64,000 bases of DNA. It comes from Chitinophagaceae bacterium (lineage in GTDB: Bacteria > Bacteroidota > Bacteroidia > Chitinophagales > Chitinophagaceae). This document shows, piece after piece, positions 18,134 to 26,303 of this stretch (positions within the stretch are counted from its first letter, which is position 1; each line of letters begins with the position of its first letter). A program made the translations under genes and the position numbers. A model generated the notes under the pieces. The model ran no database searches. It was not told the origin of the DNA and saw nothing but the letters and a program-made list of their open reading frames with translations. The stretch covers positions 1-64,000 of the forward strand of contig JAEUVS010000151.1 of the NCBI GenBank assembly GCA_016786745.1, given 5' to 3'.

Positions 18134-19479
18134 GGCGCCTCAATGGCGAGCGCCTCATCTGCCAGTACCACTTCTTTGCGTTTTTCAAAAAAGCGATAGG
18201 TGATTACATAAATCATGATCGCCGACACAACAGCCGTCATAAATCCGGAGACCGGTACCATCACCGCTGTATAGCTCATCAGCGCTATGTGATACCTGGT
18301 AGACGACGTCACCTGTTTAATCTCTTTCATTTTTACCATTCCACTGGCCACGTAAAGTAATATTCCACCAATGCACGCCATCGGCACTTTTTCGAGATAA
18401 GCCGCGAGAAACGCAGCGAGCGATAACTTGAACACAAATTTCGCTATTCCGGAAAGGGGCGACACGGCTCCAAGACGAATGTTTACCGACGTGCGCGCCA
18501 ATGCACCGGTATGCGGGAAGCCGTTAAACAACGGTGTAAATAAATTGACCATTCCCTGTCCCCACAACTCTTTATTCGGGTTGTAGGGAATACCCTTGTT
18601 ATTCGCCACACGATCAGCCATCCTCGAACATAGAAGACTCTCGATAGCCGCGACAATGTAAATGGCAAATGCAAAATAAAAAAGGTCGAAGATTACTTTT
18701 GATGTCCAGCTTTCTGGAAGCAGCGGAGGAGTAATCACAAAAAAATCTGTAGGAATCGAGCCGTATTTGTCGGCAATCAAAATCAGGTTCTTATCTGCCC
18801 AGAATGTTTGTCCCGCAATAAAACCAAATGCCAAAGCGATCAGCGGTCCTGGAATAAAGCTCGACATCTTCAAAAATATTTTGCAGAAAATAAAAGTGAT
18901 TGCTGTCATCAGCACTGCAAAAATGTTTGCCGACGGAATGTTATTGTAAAGAAATCTGAGCTGGTCAATTATACCGTAACCTACTTTCTCCTTTGAACCG
19001 AGCACTTCACCAATTTGTGAGAAAGCGATCACGATCGCGATACCGATTGTAAATCCTACCACAATAGAATGAGGAACCCGTTCAACTACTCTTCCGATCC
19101 GGAACAACGCGGAGAGCATCAATATTATACCCGCTATACCGGAAGCGAGAACAAGAAAGCTGTGATTGTAAACTGCCATCAGTCCGGCGATAACGGGAAT
19201 GAAGGCGGCGGTGGGTCCATACACCTGGTATTTGGATCCACCAAAAAGCGCCCCGAACAAACCAGCAATTGCACCTCCAACAATTCCCTGTTCGGGGCGT
19301 AAGCCACTTGCCATTGCGAACCCCATTGCAAGAGGTATCGCAACAGCTGCCACGATCAAACCCGCGGTAAGATCTTTGGCAATATTTCGTGTGATGTTTC
19401 CTTTCTTTAAGTCTTCATAGCGGCCGTCATTAGGATTCATATAAAACAGGAACCTGTTTAACAATGTATCATTTTTCAT
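18130..19479 (-). CDS. SulP family anion transporter lacking a STAS domain
   Basis: A 449-residue membrane protein. The Sulfate_transp core is clear: [76 protein letters not shown] and [14 protein letters not shown]. The protein stops about 30 residues after the last helix, so the C-terminal cytoplasmic STAS domain usual in SulP/SLC26 proteins is missing. The gene follows a beta-carbonic anhydrase by 30 nt. SulP proteins move sulfate, bicarbonate or other anions; the carbonic anhydrase neighbour favours bicarbonate (inference). Confidence 0.92.
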   Translation of the reverse strand: MKNDTLLNRFLFYMNPNDGRYEDLKKGNITRNIAKDLTAGLIVAAVAIPLAMGFAMASGLRPEQGIVGGAIAGLFGALFGGSKYQVYGPTAAFIPVIAGLMAVYNHSFLVLASGIAGIILMLSALFRIGRVVERVPHSIVVGFTIGIAIVIAFSQIGEVLGSKEKVGYGIIDQLRFLYNNIPSANIFAVLMTAITFIFCKIFLKMSSFIPGPLIALAFGFIAGQTFWADKNLILIADKYGSIPTDFFVITPPLLPESWTSKVIFDLFYFAFAIYIVAAIESLLCSRMADRVANNKGIPYNPNKELWGQGMVNLFTPLFNGFPHTGALARTSVNIRLGAVSPLSGIAKFVFKLSLAAFLAAYLEKVPMACIGGILLYVASGMVKMKEIKQVTSSTRYHIALMSYTAVMVPVSGFMTAVVSAIMIYVITYRFFEKRKEVVLADEALAIEAP

Positions 19480-19509
19480 GACGAGAGGTATTGAGGTGAA
19501 CGATAAGGA

Positions 19510-20163
19510 TTACAGCAGCGCGGCTTTTTCCTTCTGCCGTTCGTTGAACATGGTCCGGATAAAATTCACATGACCCGTTTCAACGGAATAGATCCCTCCT
19601 ACTATCCCGATCCTTCCATCGGAATACAACGACCGGATGATGTCGCTTTCAGAAAGGATCATGTCTATGCTGTGCAGCACATTCGCATATGTGTATTTGT
19701 CCAGTTCACTGAGATGTTCAAACTCCGAATGGTTGATTCTGCCTGCTGCGGGTTTTATCTTTTCAAGTAAACCGGTAAGGTTGCCCATTTGCACATGATC
19801 GGCGGCGCCCTTTATTGCGCCACAGCGTGTATGGCCGAGCACCACTATCAGCTTTGATCCTGCTACTTTGCAGGCGTATTCCATGCTTCCGATCACGTCG
19901 GGATTTACAATATTACCGGCAACCCTTACGCTGAACATATCGCCAAGACCCTGGTCGAATATCAGTTCAACAGAAACGCGGCTGTCCATGCAACTGAGCG
20001 CCACAGCGAATGGAAACTGGCCATCCCGTGTGTCGTTAACCTGTTGAAGGAGGTTGCGGTTTAACTTAAGGTTGTTTACAAATCTGTCGTTGCCTTCCTT
20101 CAATACCTGGAAAGCGAGCCTGGGTGTGAGCGTTTGCTGAAACTCACGCGTATGTGTTTTCAT
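19510..20163 (-). CDS. Beta-carbonic anhydrase
   Basis: A 217-residue enzyme that interconverts CO2 and bicarbonate. The zinc site is complete: C58, D60 and R62 in SCMDSRVSVE, and H111 and C114 in GHTRCGAIKGA. There is no signal peptide, so it is cytoplasmic. It is the first gene of a two-gene unit with the SulP transporter. Such pairs are known to link bicarbonate uptake to hydration inside the cell. The length is normal for the clade. Confidence 0.95.
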   Translation of the reverse strand: MKTHTREFQQTLTPRLAFQVLKEGNDRFVNNLKLNRNLLQQVNDTRDGQFPFAVALSCMDSRVSVELIFDQGLGDMFSVRVAGNIVNPDVIGSMEYACKVAGSKLIVVLGHTRCGAIKGAADHVQMGNLTGLLEKIKPAAGRINHSEFEHLSELDKYTYANVLHSIDMILSESDIIRSLYSDGRIGIVGGIYSVETGHVNFIRTMFNERQKEKAALL

Positions 20164-20224
20164 TGCTTACTTTTTTAATCAGCGTTAAAGTGGGAGAATT
20201 AGAACAGTAAAAGGTGTCGGGGAA

Positions 20225-20599
20225 TTAAGAAAGCAATGATTCGGGAGGGGGAGAAAGTAATTCACCGTGAAATACGAGGAGATTGTATGTCCGGTGATCG
20301 ATGTGGCTCAGTCGCGGATTATTTGCACTGAAACCTTCATCGTTGTGATGGAGATATTCTTCGAGAATAGAAGAGTTTGACGGAACTTTTTCTTCAACTG
20401 AGCTCGACAGAGGGTTGGTGGTGTCTTCAGCGGTTTCCACCGGATTTTCTTCAGGCATGGCAACCTCTACCGATTGCTTCGCGATTAGTTGCTTCGCATT
20501 ATATACGTATGGGAGACTAACCGTAAGCCAAAGCAGTGCAAGGAACATGAGTATGCCCCAGGCTTTCTGTTTTGTGCTATAGATTTCGGGTCTCCTCAT
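20225..20599 (-). CDS. Hypothetical single-pass membrane protein
   Basis: 124 residues, not recognised. A basic N-terminus is followed by one hydrophobic helix at residues about 14-32 (AWGILMFLALLWLTVSLPYV). The rest is acidic and Ser/Pro-rich with no cysteine, and probably lies outside the membrane (N-in, C-out). It sits upstream of the carbonic anhydrase on the same strand with a 61-nt gap and could be part of that unit. Codon use and stop look natural and no better overlapping reading frame exists, so it is likely real. Confidence 0.6.
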   Translation of the reverse strand: MRRPEIYSTKQKAWGILMFLALLWLTVSLPYVYNAKQLIAKQSVEVAMPEENPVETAEDTTNPLSSSVEEKVPSNSSILEEYLHHNDEGFSANNPRLSHIDHRTYNLLVFHGELLSPPPESLLS

Positions 20600-20834
20600 C
20601 GTTTTCAGGGTGAAAAGTTAAGAATAAAGAGCGAAATCTCAGAACCGTTTGTGTAAAATGTATGTAAATCAAAGCGAAAACTGACCTTTCTGCATCTTAA
20701 AATCGACAAACCCTGTTAACGTCTCCAGCGGGCATGACTCCAGCGGTTTTTAATTTAGAAGCAAAATCCAACCCCAATAAAAATTTTATCGTCATAATTT
20801 ATTCTCATAGATTTAATGGCGATAAAATTATCTT

Positions 20835-22325
20835 ATGCAAAGAAGGAGATTCGTTGAACTGGGCGCAACCGCCGCAGTCGGATTCACTATTGTCCCCCGC
20901 CACGTACTTGGAGGCAAAAACTACATCCCGCCGAGTGATAAAATCACTCTCGGCTACATCGGCATGGGAACAGAAGGCATCAGGGAAATGCTCCCTATGC
21001 TCGAAATACCAGAAATACAAATAGTAGCAGTCTGCGACCCCTGCAAAGAAGCACGCGGTTACAAAGACTGGGGACCAAACTACCTGAGAGATGAAATCAG
21101 GAAAACAATTAAAGATGACAATTGGTCGCCGGGTGGTGACAACATCATTCCGGGCGGACGAGACAACGGAAAATCTGTTGTGGAGGGCTACTACCGGAAC
21201 GTGCGCAAGATGAACAACTATAACTGTAATGCCTATGCAGACGCACGCGAGCTTCTGGACAAAGAAAAAGACCTCGACGCAGTTAAAATCATGACACCCG
21301 ATCACCTGCATGGAATTTTTTCCATCGCAGCGATGAAGCGGAAAAAACACGTAATTGTTCATAAGCCTCTTTCCAACCGTCTCATCGAAGGAAAGAAAGC
21401 GATAAAAATGGCCAGGGAAAGCAATGTGATCACCCATCTCGTTCCATGGGATTACAACGGATCTATGGAACAGATTATGAAGTGGATCAACTCCGGCGCC
21501 ATTGGTAAACTAAAAGAAGTTCATAACTGGACAAACCGTCCTGTGTGGCCGCAATATGCGGAACTTCCAAAAGATACTCCGCCAATACCTGAAGGGTTCG
21601 ATTGGAAGCTCTGGCTCGGGCCCGAAACCGATCGACCCTATCATCCACATTATACACATATGACGTTCAGAGGCTGGTACGACTTCGGCGGCGGTTCGAT
21701 GGCAGATATGGGACATTACAGCCTGTGGTCCGTTTTCAAAGCGCTTAATCTCACTTCACCGACTGTTGTAGAGCCGAACAGGAGCCATGTATGCAGCTTC
21801 CATGATCCCGTACCTTACCGCATCAACAACGATTATTCATTTCCAATGGCGAGCATGGTGCGGTTCAAATACCCGTCCGTTGGCAACAGGCCGGAAATTG
21901 AACTCTGCTGGTACGATGGGGGTATGAGGCCACAAACGCCAGAAGAATTGTTTGCCGACAACAAAGAATTGCCACAGGAAGGAATGATGTTCGTAGGCGA
22001 CAAAGGAAAAATTCTGTCTGGCTTTAACCTGCAAAATCCACGACTGATTTCAGGAAGTAAAAAAGAAGAAACAAAAACAAATGACGACGACAGGGGCGAG
22101 ATGCTTCGTGAATTTGTTGAAGCAGTAAAATCGGGCAAACAGTATCCGGGCAGCTTTCGCGAAGCGGAATATATTACCGAGGCGATCAACCTGTACGCAG
22201 TATCACTCAGAACAAACAAATTGCTGAAGTACGACGCCGCAAACGTAAAAATTACCAACGTACCGGATGCCAACAAATACCTCGACCGCCAATACAGGAG
22301 CGGATGGGACCCTGAATCAATCTAA
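20835..22325 (+). CDS. Gfo/Idh/MocA family oxidoreductase with Tat-like signal
   Basis: A 496-residue NAD(P)-dependent oxidoreductase. The N-terminus MQRRRFVELGATAAVGF is a twin-arginine-like export signal. The Rossmann part has LGYIGMGTEGIREML and MTPDHLHGIFSIAAM; the usual EKP motif reads HKP (VIVHKPLSN). The C-terminal domain shows GGGSMADMGHYSLW. Exported Gfo/Idh proteins of this kind oxidise sugars with tightly held cofactor. It is followed 24 nt later by an exported TIM-barrel isomerase, a pairing known from keto-glycoside pathways in Bacteroidota. Confidence 0.9.
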   Translation: MQRRRFVELGATAAVGFTIVPRHVLGGKNYIPPSDKITLGYIGMGTEGIREMLPMLEIPEIQIVAVCDPCKEARGYKDWGPNYLRDEIRKTIKDDNWSPGGDNIIPGGRDNGKSVVEGYYRNVRKMNNYNCNAYADARELLDKEKDLDAVKIMTPDHLHGIFSIAAMKRKKHVIVHKPLSNRLIEGKKAIKMARESNVITHLVPWDYNGSMEQIMKWINSGAIGKLKEVHNWTNRPVWPQYAELPKDTPPIPEGFDWKLWLGPETDRPYHPHYTHMTFRGWYDFGGGSMADMGHYSLWSVFKALNLTSPTVVEPNRSHVCSFHDPVPYRINNDYSFPMASMVRFKYPSVGNRPEIELCWYDGGMRPQTPEELFADNKELPQEGMMFVGDKGKILSGFNLQNPRLISGSKKEETKTNDDDRGEMLREFVEAVKSGKQYPGSFREAEYITEAINLYAVSLRTNKLLKYDAANVKITNVPDANKYLDRQYRSGWDPESI

Positions 22326-22349
22326 CATCATTGTAAATAACAATAAGAC

Positions 22350-23207
22350 ATGACAAAATTATCACGCAGGAATTTTATTCAGAAAGGCACCTTCGCTGCA
22401 GGCGCAACATTCGCCCTATCGCAATTACCGAAATCATTGTTTGCCGAAGCGAAACTCGCCAGTGTTCCCATCGGTTTTCAAACATGGGTGGTGAGAGATG
22501 ATATCGGCAAAGACTTTACAGGAACACTTAAGAAGTTATCGGCCGAAGGATATACATTGACAGAATTGTGTTCACCAAAAGGTTACGGAGGGGGCTTCGA
22601 ACCGCTCGCGAAAATAAAACCCGCCGAGTTGAAGAAGATGATGAACGACATTGGTATTTCATGCCCCAGCTGTCACTTCGGAATGCAGGAGCTGAACAAT
22701 GATCTCGGCAGCCGCATCGAATGGGCGAAAGAAGTGGGACTCGAACATATGGTTTGCTCTTCTTTCGGATTAAAAGAAAACGCCCCGCTTAAAGATTATC
22801 TCGACGCATGCGACAAGCTCAACAAGGCAGGCGAAAAAATCAAAAGTGCGGGATTGCAGGCGGGGTTCCATAACCACTCCGTTGAATTCACAACAAGAGA
22901 TGGCAAGGTGATCTACGACGAAATGCTGAAAGTGCTGGATCCGAATCTCGTAAAGATGCAGTTCCAGACTGAAGTAATCAACCTCGGATTCAAAGCGTCT
23001 ACTTACTTCGAAAAATTCCCCGGAAGGTTTATTTCTTCACATCTCTCCGACTGGTCGACCAGCAAGGAATACGTACCGGTAGGGAAAGGTGTTATTGACT
23101 GGAAAGAATTTTTTGCTGCAGCAAAAACCGCCGGAGTGAAACATTATTTTGTTGAAATGGATCCGGTAACATTGAAAGAAAGCGCCGAATACATCAAGCA
23201 ACTTTAA
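22350..23207 (+). CDS. Exported sugar phosphate isomerase/epimerase-like TIM-barrel protein
   Basis: 285 residues. An N-terminal SRRNFIQKGTFAAGATFALS segment is a Tat-type signal. The mature part is an AP-endonuclease-2/xylose-isomerase-like TIM barrel: PIGFQTWVVRD, YTLTELCSPKGYGGG, AGFHNHSVEF (metal His), FEKFPGRFISSHLSDW and HYFVEMDPVT (Glu). Family members isomerise, epimerise or cleave sugars and keto sugars. It lies 24 nt after the Gfo/Idh gene, so both enzymes probably act on one substrate outside the cytoplasm. The stop shares TTAA (23204-23207) with the convergent beta-helix gene. Confidence 0.87.
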   Translation: MTKLSRRNFIQKGTFAAGATFALSQLPKSLFAEAKLASVPIGFQTWVVRDDIGKDFTGTLKKLSAEGYTLTELCSPKGYGGGFEPLAKIKPAELKKMMNDIGISCPSCHFGMQELNNDLGSRIEWAKEVGLEHMVCSSFGLKENAPLKDYLDACDKLNKAGEKIKSAGLQAGFHNHSVEFTTRDGKVIYDEMLKVLDPNLVKMQFQTEVINLGFKASTYFEKFPGRFISSHLSDWSTSKEYVPVGKGVIDWKEFFAAAKTAGVKHYFVEMDPVTLKESAEYIKQL

Positions 23208-25153
23208 AGCGCCACACCCTTCTTGTAAAAGCTGATGATATTCCAGGTGGTGCCGTCACTCTTAACAGTCATGGCGCCTCTTGGAGGAATCATACTTTCA
23301 TCGCTTGCCGACACACCAATTACCTGGCAGGTATATTTCGTCATCTTGTTTTTAATTACGATCACCCTGCCCGGCCAGCTCTTCGCCGAAGGCAACGTGC
23401 ACGACGAATTATTATACGGATTGTTTACGTAGTGCGTTTCAATTCCCGCAGCAATCGAATAAGTTGGACCTGTTTGCGTGAACGTTTTAAACTCAGCACC
23501 GATTTTTGATACTTTGTATTGCCCGTTTACCCAGAGGCACCTGTAAGTTCCGCCCGAAGGAAAGTTTGATGCTGCCAGCAAAGTAGAAGAATTATCCGCG
23601 CGCACAAAACTTATCGGATATGCAGGTGAAAGATATTCAACGATAAAATTCTCACCGTCTTTCACAATGTCACCAACGTTTATTTTGAAAACTTTAGCCT
23701 GGTTCGTTTCCACACGCAATATTCCGATGTTGGGCGGCAATGTGATAGTTGATGCGGTTGTAGACGTAGTAACATTCAGGAAAGTGTTTTTATAGGGTAC
23801 GGATCTTATCACACCATTAATCCTGTACATCATCGCCTGCACCGTTGGAAATTCGCCGGTTTGACTAATCAGGTCATGCGCTTTGTTTACCAAAAAACTT
23901 GTCGGCGTATACTTGTTTGTCGTTATCAAAAACTTATTGGGTGTAATTGACTGCATCGCTGAATTTCCTGCAACAACAATGTTGGGCGTAGGACCGGTCC
24001 AGAAAGGCGTTCCTTCAATCACTGTATTCGATCCCAGCCTTCCCGGCACAAACATCTGTTCTTCGAACATTGTTATGCCAATGAATTTATTACCGACACA
24101 CGTTACAGGATCAAGGTCGATGCCCTTGCGCACGCCTTTTGGTTCAAATCCACCACCGATAAAACTGTTGTGTTCTGCAGTGCTTGCTTTAATTCCGACT
24201 TCGAGTCCTTCGAAAGCGATATCATGAAATACATGTCCATTCATTTTGGATGTTGATGTACTTGAGCTTTCTTTGATAAACATAACACCATACCATCCTC
24301 CTTTCCCATAAGTTGAGCCAGGTATGCCTGTGCCGAGCCTTCCACCATACCAAAAACTCCTGTTGTTCCAGTTTCCTGAAGATGAAGTTGTGCCTTTTAT
24401 TGAAATGCGCAATTGCACATAATTGGAATGTACGTTGCGGAAATAAATTTTGTTGTACTGCGATCCGTCAGCCGCGCCTCCACTCTTATCACCTGATTGC
24501 TCAATACCGTATTTGAAATTTTTAACCTCGTTTACATGCACCTCGCAATTGTATGCATTCTTAAGATAGACGCCCGTGCCTGTATACGCGGCAAATCCCG
24601 CCTCGGTTGTGGCGCCTGAATTTTTTCCGATAATGGAACCATAACTTTTGAATTCCTGGTTCCGGCCTTCGATAATAAATCCAAAACCCTTTCCGAAATA
24701 TATATCACCGTAGATAAGAAAATTTACTTTTCTCGTAGGGCCGACCGGCATCGCGATACTGCTGTTCACATAATATTGTCCCGCGGGAACAAGCAACACT
24801 TCATCTTTTTTCGCCGCATCGATGGCAGCTTTGAATGCGGCGCTGTTCTCGGTTCCGGAAGTGCCATTATAATCACCTTTCATTCCAAACCATCTTACAT
24901 CGAGAGGACCTGAATACACTCTCTTAAACCGCCTCGTGCCGTTAACAATCACTGTTCCGCCATTGTTGGGTGAAGTGGCATCCTTCGCATCGTAGACAAA
25001 AATGCCTTCTTTGCCGGCGTCTGTAACAAAATAAGTAGTTGTTGTAGATACTGTTCCCGATCGTAACGCAGATAATGTAATGCGGGTTTGCGAAAACGCT
25101 TCGGCAGAAAAAAACAATACAACGCAGCTAAGAATTGGTATGAGCAGTTTCAT
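23204..25153 (-). CDS. Secreted right-handed beta-helix protein (pectate-lyase-3 type)
   Basis: A 649-residue protein with a signal peptide (LIPILSCVVLFFSAEAFSQ). After about 75 residues the segment VRWFGMKGDYNGTSGTENS, AAFKAAIDAAKKDEVLLVPA and GQYYVNSSI marks the start of a Pectate_lyase_3/GH28-like beta helix, running to about residue 400 with Asn/Gly-rich turns. The C-terminal 200 residues look like small beta domains. Similar folds occur in polysaccharide lyases and phage tailspikes, but no phage genes are nearby. No catalytic residues could be assigned. A surface or secreted glycan-active role is plausible. Confidence 0.75.
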   Translation of the reverse strand: MKLLIPILSCVVLFFSAEAFSQTRITLSALRSGTVSTTTTYFVTDAGKEGIFVYDAKDATSPNNGGTVIVNGTRRFKRVYSGPLDVRWFGMKGDYNGTSGTENSAAFKAAIDAAKKDEVLLVPAGQYYVNSSIAMPVGPTRKVNFLIYGDIYFGKGFGFIIEGRNQEFKSYGSIIGKNSGATTEAGFAAYTGTGVYLKNAYNCEVHVNEVKNFKYGIEQSGDKSGGAADGSQYNKIYFRNVHSNYVQLRISIKGTTSSSGNWNNRSFWYGGRLGTGIPGSTYGKGGWYGVMFIKESSSTSTSKMNGHVFHDIAFEGLEVGIKASTAEHNSFIGGGFEPKGVRKGIDLDPVTCVGNKFIGITMFEEQMFVPGRLGSNTVIEGTPFWTGPTPNIVVAGNSAMQSITPNKFLITTNKYTPTSFLVNKAHDLISQTGEFPTVQAMMYRINGVIRSVPYKNTFLNVTTSTTASTITLPPNIGILRVETNQAKVFKINVGDIVKDGENFIVEYLSPAYPISFVRADNSSTLLAASNFPSGGTYRCLWVNGQYKVSKIGAEFKTFTQTGPTYSIAAGIETHYVNNPYNNSSCTLPSAKSWPGRVIVIKNKMTKYTCQVIGVSASDESMIPPRGAMTVKSDGTTWNIISFYKKGVAL

Positions 25154-25299
25154 AAAAAAGGATTTAAGGAAACGTGCTCTGTTTGCAAAAACTGATCCAA
25201 CCGGATACGCCGCAGATTAAAAAAACGGCCCTACAAATTAAAATTCCTTGTTACGTGAACATTAAATGAATAAATTTAATCTAAAGTAAGTTGTATTGC

Positions 25300-26271
25300 A
25301 TGAGGTATCATATTCCTATTTTATTTATAACTGTCATATTAATTTTTGCATCCTGTAAAAAAAAGTCTGACGAACAGCAAAAGCCCAATAAACCGCTAAA
25401 CATCAGGGTAGCCGGATACCTGTACAGCGACAACTACTGGAATGACCATCTTCATACAGATCTATCACTGCTTACTGATTTGAACCTTGCTTTTGTAAAT
25501 CCGGACGAGAATGGTCAATTCCTCGTGAATGATGATGTGATTGAACTCGTTGCGGCTGCACATGCAAAGAATGTGAGAGTGTATGCTTCGCTTGGCGGAG
25601 GCGCGGCGCCGGCACATATATCAGATCTACTGGAAGATGAAAACAGATCGGCGTTTGTTGGTAACCTGGCTGATCTTACCGATGAATTCGGATTTGATGG
25701 TGTAGATGTTGATCTTGAAGGTGATTTTATAGATGAGAACTATGCTGATTTTATCAGCGAGCTTTCTTCTGCGCTCAAAGCGAAAGATAAGCTTATGACC
25801 GCTGCGTTGGCAACATGGAACGGCAATACCATACACGATACAACTCTGGCGAAGTTCGATTTTATAAACGTGATGTCCTATGATCAAACTGGCCCATGGG
25901 ATCCTTCAAACCCCGGCCAACATTCACCGTATGAAATGGCGTTGTCTGATGCGAATTACTATATAATTACACGCGGCATCAATTCTGAAAAAATTCTGAT
26001 CGGTGTTCCGTTTTACGGATACTGGTTCGCAGCGGGCACGGTTGAAGGCCTGGCATATAAAGATATCGTTGCGCAATATCCCGGAGCGGAAAATAAAGAC
26101 ATGGTGGAAACAACCGGCGGTGGAAGAATTTATTACAACGGGATTCCAACCATTGAAAAGAAAGTGCAGCTCGCCGCGGATTTGAATACCGCGGGTATAA
26201 TGATCTGGGAAATCAACCAGGACGCAAGCGGCGATAAATCATTATTAAACGCAATAAACAAACTCCGCTAA
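25300..26271 (+). CDS. GH18 family glycosidase (chitinase-like) lipoprotein
   Basis: 323 residues from the ATG at 25300; a TTG nine nt upstream is possible but would leave the AAAGTAAG stretch (25283-25290) too close. The signal ends in a lipobox (IFASC, Cys19) followed by a lysine run. The GH18 motif DxxDxDxE appears as FDGVDVDLE with catalytic E140, and the SxGG element is YASLGGG. Other barrel strands are FINVMSYDQTGPW and ILIGVPFYGYWF, ending with IMIWEINQD. Expected activity is endo-cleavage of GlcNAc-containing glycans (chitin or peptidoglycan/glycoprotein type) at the outer membrane. Confidence 0.92.
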   Translation: MRYHIPILFITVILIFASCKKKSDEQQKPNKPLNIRVAGYLYSDNYWNDHLHTDLSLLTDLNLAFVNPDENGQFLVNDDVIELVAAAHAKNVRVYASLGGGAAPAHISDLLEDENRSAFVGNLADLTDEFGFDGVDVDLEGDFIDENYADFISELSSALKAKDKLMTAALATWNGNTIHDTTLAKFDFINVMSYDQTGPWDPSNPGQHSPYEMALSDANYYIITRGINSEKILIGVPFYGYWFAAGTVEGLAYKDIVAQYPGAENKDMVETTGGGRIYYNGIPTIEKKVQLAADLNTAGIMIWEINQDASGDKSLLNAINKLR

Positions 26272-26279
26272 CCTCACGC

Positions 26280-26300
26280 TTCACGGTTCACGGTTCACGC
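26280..26300. repeat. Tandem 7-nt repeat after GH18 gene
   Basis: Three direct copies of TTCACGG/TTCACGG/TTCACGC directly after the GH18 stop. Including the eight bases before it, the text CCTCACGCTTCACG (26272-26285) reappears in inverted form with one mismatch at 53468-53481, again just after a stop codon. This is a dispersed simple repeat of unknown origin. Confidence 0.75.
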
Positions 26301-26303
26301 TCC

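Noticed and set aside
20805-21437. Minus-strand frame of 210 codons opposite the Tat-exported Gfo/Idh gene
   Set aside because: His/Phe/Val-rich antisense translation with no motif, while the plus strand encodes an intact oxidoreductase.
23204-25153. Prophage tailspike gene
   Set aside because: No other phage structural, integrase or lysis gene is near, the protein has a normal signal peptide, and flanking genes are metabolic.
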